Shown piece by piece: positions 1 through 5,348 of a stretch of DNA of 7,941 nucleotides (position 1 is the stretch's first letter; each line of letters starts with the position of its first letter). The notes under the pieces are model-generated. The model saw nothing but the letters and a program-made list of their open reading frames with translations. It searched no databases and was not told the origin of the DNA. The translations under genes were made by a program, and so were the position numbers. Source of the stretch: an uncultured Enorma sp. (lineage in GTDB: Bacteria > Actinomycetota > Coriobacteriia > Coriobacteriales > Coriobacteriaceae); NCBI GenBank assembly GCA_905210055.1, contig CAJLVH010000085.1:1-7941 (forward strand), given 5' to 3'.

Positions 1-507
1 GCGGACGCCCAGGCGCAGCTCGCTGCCGCTGCCGCCATGCCCGCTCCCGCCGCCGCTCCGGAGCCCGTCGCGCCGCAAGCCGCCGGTATCTCCGCATCCG
101 AGCGCCAGATTTCTGCCGCGCTCATCGCCGCGCAGCAGACCGCCGATGCCATCGTGGCCGAGGCCCAGCAGAACGCCGACCACATCTGCAGCGAGGCCGA
201 TGCTAAGGCACGCGAGGTCATTCGCCAGGCGCTCCAGGAGAAGCAGGAGGAGCTCAAGGAAATCGACCGCCTCAAGGCGTCCCGCGAGGACTTCAAGGCC
301 GAGTATCTCAAGCTCCTGCAGCACTTCATGGACGATGCGCAGAACTCGTTCCCGTCCGATCTCATGGTGTCCTCGACGCCGGTGGGCTCCGCCGCGGCAG
401 TTCCCGTAGCTTCGCCGGTGGCCGCTGCCCCCGCTGCTCCCGAGCCCGCACCGGTGGCCGACCCGTTCGCTCCGCTCGACAACTTCGGCGTGGACGATCT
501 GGACTAG
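1..507 (+). CDS. DivIVA-like coiled-coil protein, C-terminal part (5' truncated)
   Basis: The frame is open from the first base, so the gene starts upstream of the window; the ATG at 37 is internal, within an Ala/Pro-rich linker. The visible 168 residues are an Ala/Pro linker (about 1-32), a long heptad-like coiled coil (about 33-105, with runs such as AEAQQNADHI, EADAKAREVI, EKQEELKEID and EDFKAEYLKLL), another Ala/Pro/Val linker and an acidic end (LDNFGVDDLD). The EAQQNAD...EADAKAREVI pattern followed by a FKAEYLKLL helix is typical of the distal coiled coil of DivIVA/Wag31, a pole- and septum-binding scaffold that recruits cell-wall synthesis or division partners in Gram-positive bacteria. 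The membrane-binding N-terminal domain lies outside the window, so the family assignment rests on the coiled coil alone. The stop is TAG and an intrinsic terminator follows about 57 bp later. The upstream neighbours cannot be seen. Confidence 0.8.
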   Translation, partial: ADAQAQLAAAAAMPAPAAAPEPVAPQAAGISASERQISAALIAAQQTADAIVAEAQQNADHICSEADAKAREVIRQALQEKQEELKEIDRLKASREDFKAEYLKLLQHFMDDAQNSFPSDLMVSSTPVGSAAAVPVASPVAAAPAAPEPAPVADPFAPLDNFGVDDLD

Positions 508-563
508 CTACCGCTGTGTCCGGCGCTTTTTATGCGCGCGATGCATCAACCTATTGTTTCCTG

Positions 564-597
564 AAGAGCCCTGGTTGCCGCTAGGGCTCTTTTCTTT
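564..597 (+). terminator. Rho-independent terminator after the DivIVA-like gene
   Basis: The arms AAGAGCCCT (564-572) and AGGGCTCTT (583-591) are perfect inverted repeats around a 10-nt loop. They are followed by a T-rich run (590-597, TTTTCTTT). It separates the DivIVA-like gene from the TPM-domain gene. Confidence 0.85.
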
Positions 598-669
598 GCT
601 TATAGGTTTGCAGCTCCGGCGTTCAGCGATTCTTCTCAAGGTTTCGCGTTCGTTGTCCGCATGCTCGGG

Positions 670-675
670 CATAAT
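670..675 (+). promoter_or_regulatory. Possible -10 element for the TPM-pspA unit
   Basis: CATAAT (670-675) matches five of six bases of TATAAT and lies about 52 bp before the chosen start of the TPM gene, downstream of the terminator at 564-597. No convincing -35 is found 16-18 bp upstream, and the site is not an extended -10. This is therefore a weak call, supported mainly by position. Confidence 0.3.
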
Positions 676-726
676 GGTTTCGATATCGAACTACCGTTCA
701 GCCAAAGGCTGGTGGAGGGGAGCGCT

Positions 727-1785
727 ATGGGTAGGTCGTTTGGTGGCGGAAGATCAGGCGGCGGCCGCAGTGGGGGCTTCTCGGGCGGTGGCCGGTCGTT
801 CGGCGGCTTCTCCGGGGGCGGAGGCCACGGCCGTAGCGGCGGCCGTTCGGGCGGCTTCGGAGGGTTTCGTCCGCCGCGCCCGCATGTCCACTATGGAGGG
901 GGCGGCAGCTTCTGGCCATTCATGGCCGGTTACAGCCTAGGGCGTGGCTCCGGCGGTTCGCGTGGTGGCGGCTCAGGTAACGGAGCGGGCGGCTGCGGTA
1001 CCGGTTGCGGCACATTCATCGGCATGGTCATTCTCATCATGGTGCTCGTGGCATTCTTCGGTGCGCTGGGTGGCGGCCTAACCTTCTGCTCCTCGAGTAC
1101 GTTCTCCACCGATATCGCCGCCTCCACGGTCGACCGCGAACCCCTGCCGGCCGGTGCCGCGCAGACCTCGCCTGTCCACTATGCAGATGAGGATGGCGGG
1201 TGGATCGGCGACGTCAACGAGTTCGAGCGCGGCATGGAGGTGTTCTATGACGAGACGGGCGTGGAGCCCTTCGTCTATATCCTGCCCAACGGAAGCGTGA
1301 CCTCGACCGCTGAACTCGGGAACATGGCGAACGAACTTTATGACGAGCTCTTCGACGATGAGGCGCATTTCCTGCTGGTGTTCTGCGACGATGGCCAGGG
1401 ATCCTTTAGCTGCGGGTACGCGGTGGGCAGCCAAGCGAAGACCATCATGGATAGCGAGGCGATCGGCATCCTCTCCGATTACCTCGACCGGTACTATCAG
1501 GATCTGTCGCTTTCCGAAGAGGAGATCTTCTCGCGTGCATTCGCCGATACCGGCGAGCGTATCATGTCGAAGACGACTTCACCGGTGGTTTACGTTGCGA
1601 TCTGCGCGGCGGTGGTCATCGTCGCCCTGCTCGTCTTCACGGGTGTCAAGAAGTATCGCGCCTCGAAGGAGCGTGAAGCCGAGCGCCTGCAGGAGGTGCT
1701 CGAGACGCCGCTTGAGAGCTTCGGCGACAGGGAGCTGGAGGATTTGGAGAAGAAGTATTCAGATTCCTCTGACGGCGATGCGTAA
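727..1785 (+). CDS. TPM-domain membrane protein with Gly/Arg/Ser-rich N-terminal tail
   Basis: The ATG at 727 was chosen because a strong ribosome binding site (GGAGGGG, 714-720) sits 6 nt before it; an in-frame ATG at 661 has no such site. The 352-residue protein has four parts. Residues 2-90 are low-complexity, rich in Gly, Ser, Arg and Phe (GGGRSGG-type repeats, then a RPPRPHVHY patch). A membrane helix covers about 97-120 (FIGMVILIMVLVAFFGALG). A globular region at about 150-280 (EFERGMEVFYDETGVEPFVYIL, HFLLVFCDD, IMDSEAIGILSDYLDRYY) fits the TPM fold. A second membrane helix (287-307) precedes a charged tail (308-352). The positive-inside pattern (KKYRASKERE after helix 2) places both tails in the cytoplasm and the TPM domain outside. 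TPM proteins are poorly characterised; some are linked to photosystem II repair or act as weak phosphatases, and that should not be carried over here. The neighbouring pspA gene suggests a role in envelope maintenance. The tail ends with TPLESFGDRELEDLEKKY, part of which recurs in PspA. Confidence 0.85.
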   Translation: MGRSFGGGRSGGGRSGGFSGGGRSFGGFSGGGGHGRSGGRSGGFGGFRPPRPHVHYGGGGSFWPFMAGYSLGRGSGGSRGGGSGNGAGGCGTGCGTFIGMVILIMVLVAFFGALGGGLTFCSSSTFSTDIAASTVDREPLPAGAAQTSPVHYADEDGGWIGDVNEFERGMEVFYDETGVEPFVYILPNGSVTSTAELGNMANELYDELFDDEAHFLLVFCDDGQGSFSCGYAVGSQAKTIMDSEAIGILSDYLDRYYQDLSLSEEEIFSRAFADTGERIMSKTTSPVVYVAICAAVVIVALLVFTGVKKYRASKEREAERLQEVLETPLESFGDRELEDLEKKYSDSSDGDA

Positions 1786-1821
1786 AGCGCGGATGTCTGC
1801 GGAAGGGTACAAGGGTAGAAA

Positions 1822-1857
1822 CGGCGCACGTCGCCGCGTTGCCGGGGCGAACCCGGT
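1822..1857 (+). other. Two tandem small hairpins between the TPM gene and pspA
   Basis: CGGCG (1822-1826) pairs with CGCCG (1832-1836), and CCGGG (1842-1846) pairs with CCCGG (1852-1856); each has a 5-nt loop. No T-tract follows, so they are not intrinsic terminators. No promoter is evident in the 94-bp gap, so the two genes are probably co-transcribed. The hairpins could act in RNA processing or stability, or could be chance structure in GC-rich DNA. Confidence 0.35.
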
Positions 1858-1879
1858 ATGAGTTAGAAGGAGTTTCATC

Positions 1880-2560
1880 ATGGGCATGCTCGATCGCTTC
1901 GCCGATATCATCAAGGCGAACATCAACGACCTTCTCGACAAAGCGGAAGACCCCGCGAAGATGGTCGATCAGTACCTGCGCGACCTCACGGAGTCGCTCG
2001 CCGAGGTCAAGCAGGAGACTGCCGGCGTGATGGCTGAGGAGACCCGCACCAAGCGTCTCGTCGAGGAGAACAAGGACGAGATTGAGAAGTACGACGACCT
2101 CGCACGCCAGGCGCTCAAGGCGGGAAACGAGGGTGACGCCCGCACGTTCCTCGCGAAGAAGCAGCAGCTCGTTGCCAAGGGCGAGAGCCTTGCGCAGGCT
2201 GCCGACGCCGCCCACGAGAACGCCTCCAAGATGCGTGAGATGCACGACAAGCTCGTTTCCGACATCGAGACGTTGAAGGGTCGCCGCGAGGCGATCAAGG
2301 CGAAGGTGGCCGTCGCGAAGACGCAGGACAAGGTCAACGCGGTGAGCTCCGCGGGCGATAGCGCCGCAGCTGCCATGAGCGCGTTCGACCGCATGGAGCA
2401 GAAGGCCGACGAGATGCTCGACCGCTCGAACGCCATGAGCGAGCTCAATGCCGATTCCGGCGACGCCGCCGAGGATCTGGAGAAGAAGTACGCGAACGCC
2501 GGTTCCACCGCTGCCGTTGACGAGGAGCTCGCCAAGCTCAAGGCCGAGATGGGCCTGTAG
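1880..2560 (+). CDS. pspA: PspA/IM30 family membrane-stress protein
   Basis: The start ATG at 1880 follows a good ribosome binding site (AGAAGGAG, 1865-1872) by 7 nt. The 226-residue length is usual for PspA/IM30/Vipp1. The N-terminal 20 residues (MGMLDRFADIIKANINDLLD) form the family's amphipathic, membrane-binding helix. EDPAKMVDQYLRDL (23-36) is the conserved start of the helical hairpin, and long charged coiled-coil helices run to about residue 185. After a flexible stretch, a last helix contains EDLEKKY (198-204) and EELAKLKAEMGL (215-226). Family members are ESCRT-III-like: they oligomerise on the inner leaflet and protect or remodel stressed membranes. The gene lies 94 bp downstream of the TPM-domain gene and before a terminator. 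No PspF- or LiaR-type regulator is visible here, so its control is unknown. The family call is firm; the exact role in this organism is inferred. Confidence 0.95.
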   Translation: MGMLDRFADIIKANINDLLDKAEDPAKMVDQYLRDLTESLAEVKQETAGVMAEETRTKRLVEENKDEIEKYDDLARQALKAGNEGDARTFLAKKQQLVAKGESLAQAADAAHENASKMREMHDKLVSDIETLKGRREAIKAKVAVAKTQDKVNAVSSAGDSAAAAMSAFDRMEQKADEMLDRSNAMSELNADSGDAAEDLEKKYANAGSTAAVDEELAKLKAEMGL

Positions 2561-2583
2561 CCCACGGTTAACCATAGAGTCTG

Positions 2584-2623
2584 AACGGTCGGCACGGATT
2601 GTTTCCATGCCGGCCGTTTTTCC
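2584..2623 (+). terminator. Rho-independent terminator after pspA
   Basis: An 11-bp stem, AACGGTCGGCA (2584-2594) with TGCCGGCCGTT (2608-2618), contains one G-U pair and is followed by a T-run (2617-2621). It lies 24 bp after the pspA stop and ends the TPM-pspA unit. Confidence 0.85.
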
Positions 2624-2644
2624 TCGTGTGTCGCGTTGCTTCGG

Positions 2645-2712
2645 GCGTCACGTTGGGGACGGCTACGTTCGTATCGAAACCGCCACGAGCGCATCCGTCC
2701 CCAAAGTGACGC
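2645..2712. repeat. Long imperfect palindrome, REP/MITE-like hairpin element
   Basis: The arms 2645-2662 (GCGTCACGTTGGGGACGG) and 2695-2712 (CCGTCCCCAAAGTGACGC) pair over 18 positions with a single mismatch (2652/2705). After a 3x3 internal loop the same register continues with a 7-bp stem, 2666-2672 with 2685-2691 (one G-U pair), and a 12-nt loop. Neither side carries a T-tract, so it is not a standard terminator for pspA (which has its own) or for the convergent nitroreductase gene. The shape and intergenic position resemble REP or MITE elements. I have a recollection, unverified, of TTGGGGACGG-type intergenic repeats in Coriobacteriia. Only one copy is seen in this window. Confidence 0.6.
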
Positions 2713-2738
2713 GAGGGCGAGGCGGATGAAGTGCCAGG

Positions 2739-3266
2739 TTAGAGGAGGAAGTCTTCCCGGGAGATGCGACGGGCTTCGCGCTTCTCAGCGGAAGCGATCT
2801 CCTCGGCAGGATAGCCAACCGTGAGCATTGAGACGGGCTTCATGCCTTCAGGCAGCTCGAATGCTCTTGCAACGACCTCGGGGTCGAACATGCATACCCA
2901 GCACGTGCCCAGGCCGAGCTCCGTTGCCTGCATCATCATCTGGTCGACGACGATCGACGTGTCGATGAGCGAGGCGTTCATACCGTCGAACGAGCGCACC
3001 CAGGCGTCGTCCTCGACCGCGCACGCGATGAGCACCACGGGCGCGCCGAATATGCTGCCTTCGCGAGCGAAGCGGGGAGCCGCGAGCGCGGCCTTCTCGA
3101 GCATAGCGGGTGTTGTGCACGCGATGAGCCGGGTCGGGTGGTTGTTGTGCGCGGAAGGTGCGATGCGCCCGGCCTCGATAACGGCGTTGAGAACGCTGTC
3201 TTCGACAGGGCGATCTTGATAGGTGCGACATGAAAACCGGCTTCTGGTGAGTTCTGCAAACGACAT
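2739..3266 (-). CDS. Nitroreductase family FMN-dependent oxidoreductase
   Basis: The ATG at 3266 (reading leftwards) is preferred over one at 3290 because AGAAAGGAT (plus-strand 3274-3282) lies about 7 nt before it. The 175-residue protein begins with TRSRFSCRTYQDRPV (7-21), the FMN-phosphate-binding Arg/Ser motif of the nitroreductase fold. APSAHNNHP (36-44) is the second FMN-contacting loop, and GLGTCWVCMFDPE (118-130) with MLTVGYPAEE (147-156) completes the standard C-terminal pattern. Such enzymes reduce nitro compounds, quinones or flavins with NAD(P)H in the cytoplasm; the real substrate cannot be read from sequence. Length is normal for the short subclass. No ferredoxin-type cysteine cluster is present. 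It is divergent from the alcohol dehydrogenase gene and may share its regulatory region. The stop is TAA. Confidence 0.92.
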   Translation of the reverse strand: MSFAELTRSRFSCRTYQDRPVEDSVLNAVIEAGRIAPSAHNNHPTRLIACTTPAMLEKAALAAPRFAREGSIFGAPVVLIACAVEDDAWVRSFDGMNASLIDTSIVVDQMMMQATELGLGTCWVCMFDPEVVARAFELPEGMKPVSMLTVGYPAEEIASAEKREARRISREDFLL

Positions 3267-3301
3267 GGCGGCATCCTTTCTCTGCAACACATCCTGTTCG
3301 T

Positions 3302-3307
3302 ATTGTA
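3302..3307 (-). promoter_or_regulatory. Possible -10 element for the nitroreductase gene
   Basis: Read on the minus strand this is TACAAT, five of six matches to TATAAT, about 35 nt before the start codon, giving a short leader of roughly 30 nt. No good -35 hexamer lies at 17 bp, so the call rests on the -10 and its position in the divergent intergenic region. Confidence 0.35.
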
Positions 3308-3394
3308 TGCCGATTCATGCGAATAGAAGGGCATGCTTCTGGTTACAACAGAGAAGGAGAAATGCGGCGGCGAGACGGCGCTGCTCGCAAGGTG

Positions 3395-3414
3395 TTTTGG
3401 CCGAACGGCCAAAG
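3395..3414 (+). promoter_or_regulatory. Palindromic hairpin or operator just before the alcohol dehydrogenase RBS
   Basis: TTTGGCC (3396-3402) and GGCCAAA (3407-3413) form a perfect 7-bp inverted repeat around GAAC, extendable by one T-G pair. It ends 3 nt before the ribosome binding site AGGAAG (3417-3422) of the gene starting at 3428. It could be a repressor operator or an mRNA hairpin that affects translation or stability. It does not match the Rex consensus as I know it. No strong promoter hexamers were found for this gene. Confidence 0.45.
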
Positions 3415-3427
3415 GTAGGAAGTTCTT

Positions 3428-4588
3428 ATGGCTCAGCGTTTCATGCTCAATGAGACCTCGTATCACGGCTCCGGCGCCATCGCCGAGATTCCGAACGAGA
3501 TTCAGGCACGCGGGTTCAAGAAGGCGTTCGTCGCATCCGACCCCGACCTTGTGAAGTTCGGTATCACCGCCAAGGTGACCGATCTGCTCGATGCCGCGCA
3601 GATTCCCCATGAGGTCTATTCCGATATCAAGCCGAATCCCACCATCGAGAACGTGAAGCATGGTGTCGAGGCTTTCAAGGCGAGCGGTGCGGACTGCATC
3701 GTCGCCATCGGCGGCGGCTCCTCCATGGATACCTCCAAGGCCATCGGTATCATCATCGCGAACCCCGAGTTCGAGGATGTGCGCTCGCTCGAGGGCACCG
3801 CGCCCACGAAGAACCCCTGTACGCCAATCATCGCCGTTCCCACCACCGCCGGCACCGCAGCCGAGGTCACGATCAACTACGTGATCACCGATACCGAGCG
3901 CATGCGCAAGTTCGTGTGCGTCGACCCGCACGACATGCCTATCATCGCCGTCGTCGATCCCGATATGATGGCCACCATGCCCGCAGGCCTCACCGCTGCG
4001 ACCGGCATGGACGCGCTTACGCACGCCATCGAGGGCTACACCACGAAGGGTGCCTGGGAGATGTCCGACATGTTCCATCTCAAGGCGATCGAGCTCATCT
4101 CGAAGCACCTGCGCGATGCCGTGGCCGAGGCAAAGAGCGGCACCCCTGGTTCCGGCCGTGAGGGCATGGCACTTGGCCAGTATATCGCCGGCATGGGCTT
4201 CTCGAACGTGGGCCTCGGCATCGACCATGCCATGGCCCATACGCTTTCTGCGCACTATGACACGCCGCATGGCGTGGCCTGCGCGATGCTCCTGCCCATC
4301 GCCATGGAATTTAATAAGCCCGTCGTGGCTGAGCGCCTGGCCGACGTCGCCGTCGCCATGGGCGTCGATACCACGGGCATGAGCGTGGACGAGGCGGCCG
4401 ACGCCGCCATCGCCGCGGTGCGCCAGCTTTCCGAGGACGTCGAGATCCCGAAGGTCTGCGAGGCCATCAAGGCCGACGAGCTCGACCAGATCGCAGACGA
4501 CGCGCTCGCGGATGCCTGCTATCCCGGTAACCCGCGCGAGGCTGATCACACCACCGTCGTGGAGCTCTTCAAGAAGATCATGGCGTAA
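3428..4588 (+). CDS. Iron-containing alcohol dehydrogenase, FucO-like (lactaldehyde/1,2-propanediol oxidoreductase type)
   Basis: This 386-residue protein has the usual length of group III, iron-dependent alcohol dehydrogenases. The start ATG at 3428 has AGGAAG 5 nt upstream. The NAD-binding part carries GGGSSMDTSKAIG (95-107). PTTAGTAAEVTINYVITD (138-155) and KFVCVDPHD (161-169) closely follow E. coli FucO as I remember it. The metal ligands are visible as D195 and H199 (MDALTHAIEGY), H267 (GIDHAMAH) and H281 (TPHG), with a probable catalytic H271. The GNPREA motif near the C-terminus is also conserved. FucO interconverts lactaldehyde and 1,2-propanediol; near relatives reduce acetaldehyde to ethanol, so the substrate is open. 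No fucose or rhamnose pathway gene is adjacent. It appears monocistronic, with terminator-like hairpins close behind, and probably regenerates NAD+ in fermentation. A symbol is withheld because specificity is unproven. Confidence 0.92.
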   Translation: MAQRFMLNETSYHGSGAIAEIPNEIQARGFKKAFVASDPDLVKFGITAKVTDLLDAAQIPHEVYSDIKPNPTIENVKHGVEAFKASGADCIVAIGGGSSMDTSKAIGIIIANPEFEDVRSLEGTAPTKNPCTPIIAVPTTAGTAAEVTINYVITDTERMRKFVCVDPHDMPIIAVVDPDMMATMPAGLTAATGMDALTHAIEGYTTKGAWEMSDMFHLKAIELISKHLRDAVAEAKSGTPGSGREGMALGQYIAGMGFSNVGLGIDHAMAHTLSAHYDTPHGVACAMLLPIAMEFNKPVVAERLADVAVAMGVDTTGMSVDEAADAAIAAVRQLSEDVEIPKVCEAIKADELDQIADDALADACYPGNPREADHTTVVELFKKIMA

Positions 4589-4596
4589 GGTAAAAT

Positions 4597-4613
4597 AACC
4601 CCAGGGGTTTTTT
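4597..4613 (+). terminator. Short terminator-like hairpin directly after the alcohol dehydrogenase
   Basis: AACCC (4597-4601) pairs with GGGTT (4605-4609) around a 3-nt loop, followed by a run of six T (4608-4613). The stem is short, but the T-run is the best in this intergenic region and it lies just 8 bp after the stop codon. Confidence 0.55.
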
Positions 4614-4627
4614 AACATCTTGCTATC

Positions 4628-4660
4628 GGGCGACTCATCAGACGATGGGTCGCCCATTTT
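4628..4660 (+). terminator. Second, longer terminator hairpin between the alcohol dehydrogenase and rnpB
   Basis: GGGCGACTCAT (4628-4638) pairs with ATGGGTCGCCC (4645-4655) over 11 bp with one G-U pair and a 6-nt loop, followed by TTTT (4657-4660). Together with the hairpin at 4597-4613 it insulates rnpB from upstream transcription. Confidence 0.75.
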
Positions 4661-4700
4661 GCTGACTCAGATGAGTCCAACCCCATCGATCCGCCGCACG

Positions 4701-4709
4701 TGCTACAAT
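4701..4709 (+). promoter_or_regulatory. Extended -10 promoter of rnpB
   Basis: TGC followed by TACAAT (4704-4709) is an extended -10 element. It places transcription start at about 4716-4717, exactly the 5' end expected for RNase P RNA. No good -35 is seen 16-19 bp upstream, which fits an extended -10 promoter. A near-palindrome, GACTCA-GA-TGAGTC (4664-4677), lies just upstream. Confidence 0.7.
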
Positions 4710-4716
4710 ACCGCCT

Positions 4717-5088
4717 GCGAAGCGAGCCAGACGGTCGCGCGCGGCTGGGTTTATCCCGCGCCGCGTGAGGAAAGTCCGGGCTCCACAGGGCAGGATGCTG
4801 GCTAACGGCCAGGCGGGGCGACCCGACGGAAAGTGCCGCAGAAAAGAAGACTCCCACCTGCGTGCTGACTCGGCGCGTAAAGGGAAAAGCTGAAACGGTG
4901 GTGTAAGAGACCACCAGCGTCGCGGCGACGCGGCGGCTTGGTAAACCCCATCCGGAGCAAGCGCGAATAGGGGCGCGATAGGTCGGCCCGGCCTGCGCCC
5001 GGGTGGCGTGCGTAGAGCAGCGCGGTAACGCGATTGCCAAGATAAATGACCGTCCCCGACAGAACCCGGCTTACCGGCTCGCTTCGCA
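4717..5088 (+). ncRNA. rnpB: RNase P RNA, bacterial type A
   Basis: The catalytic RNA of RNase P trims the 5' leader of precursor tRNAs. The universal block GAGGAAAGTCCGGGCTCC lies at 4767-4784, and its partner ACAGAACCCGGCTTA at 5059-5073 forms the P4 core helix. The ends GCGAAGCGAGCC (4717-4728) and GGCTCGCTTCGC (5076-5087) pair perfectly as a 12-bp P1. CCAGACGGTCGC after P1, GGAGCAAGCGCGAATAGGGG near 4953-4973, and the L15 GGT at 4981-4983 (which pairs with the tRNA 3' CCA) all match the type-A layout, as does the length of about 372 nt. The exact ends are inferred from P1 and from the promoter spacing. No clear hairpin plus T-run terminator follows, so the 3' end may come from processing or Rho. 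Confidence 0.97.
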
Positions 5089-5159
5089 TCCTCTTTGCCC
5101 GTTTCCAACGTGGCACGTGGCGTCGGTTTGTTCAGAGCGACAGCTGCGCATCAGGGAAA

Positions 5160-5175
5160 TGTAAAGCGCACGTAA
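5160..5175 (+). promoter_or_regulatory. Candidate PHO-box-like direct repeat (distal)
   Basis: TGTAA (5160-5164) and CGTAA (5171-5175) are spaced by exactly 11 bp, one helical turn. On the other strand the first reads TTTACA, which fits the half-site (TT[A/T/C]ACA) recognised by PhoP-type response regulators in Gram-positive bacteria. A second pair with the same spacing lies nearer the gene. This is pattern-based inference only. Confidence 0.3.
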
Positions 5176-5276
5176 GGTCTTTTCATCCAGTGCAACATTC
5201 CTGCAGCTCGCGATAGCCTTGTATGCACGCATCCTCGCCGTTTCGCAGATAATTCTCCCTCCAAGCATCAATTTCA

Positions 5277-5292
5277 TGTAATGGAAAGGTAA
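5277..5292 (+). promoter_or_regulatory. Candidate PHO-box-like direct repeat (proximal, overlapping -10)
   Basis: TGTAA (5277-5281) and GGTAA (5288-5292) repeat the 11-bp spacing seen at 5160-5175. The pair overlaps the probable -10 at 5290-5295, where a bound regulator would affect polymerase directly. Confidence 0.3.
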
Positions 5293-5295
5293 AAT
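5290..5295 (+). promoter_or_regulatory. Probable -10 element of the phosphate permease operon
   Basis: TAAAAT (5290-5295) matches five of six bases of TATAAT and predicts a leader of about 47 nt. The hexamer 17 bp upstream (ATCAAT, 5267-5272) is a poor -35, which would suit an activator-dependent promoter. Confidence 0.45.
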
Positions 5296-5348
5296 AGTGC
5301 CGTTATGTCACTGCGTGCCTGCGGGCACCGTCCGCGAGGGAGATTTAC

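Larger units (their letters stand above)
5089..5348. other. 260-bp intergenic leader between rnpB and the phosphate permease
   Basis: No convincing gene lies here. By hand count 5101-5280 is about 51% GC, below its neighbours. A 68-codon minus-strand frame (5071-5277) overlaps the rnpB 3' end, has no good ribosome binding site and matches nothing I recognise. The stretch holds two pairs of GTAA repeats spaced by 11 bp, a probable -10 box and the ribosome binding site of the next gene. A small GTGCC/GGCAC hairpin lies in the expected 5' leader of the transporter mRNA. Confidence 0.5.

Noticed and set aside
661..726. Upstream ATG extension of the TPM protein (22 residues)
   Set aside because: No Shine-Dalgarno site before 661, whereas GGAGGGG precedes the ATG at 727; the possible -10 at 670-675 would also lie within the extension.
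554..940. 128-codon plus-strand frame starting inside the first terminator
   Set aside because: It begins in the terminator hairpin, has no ribosome binding site, and overlaps the start of the TPM gene in a different frame.
730..993. Tandem repeat DNA in the Gly-rich region, considered as a minisatellite or CRISPR-like array
   Set aside because: The repeats are irregular in length and sequence and in frame with GGGRSGG-type protein repeats; there are no uniform spacers.
1646..2608. 320-codon minus-strand frame opposite pspA
   Set aside because: Shadow of pspA; Leu/Gly/Val-rich composition is an artefact of reading the complementary strand of a coiled-coil gene, and it crosses the pspA terminator.
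2645..2712. Long hairpin considered as the terminator of the nitroreductase gene
   Set aside because: No T-run follows the hairpin on the minus strand, and the loop and internal-loop layout is not that of a compact intrinsic terminator.
2978..4657. 559-codon minus-strand frame opposite the alcohol dehydrogenase
   Set aside because: Antisense shadow of a well-supported gene; it also runs through the divergent promoter region and into the nitroreductase gene in another frame.
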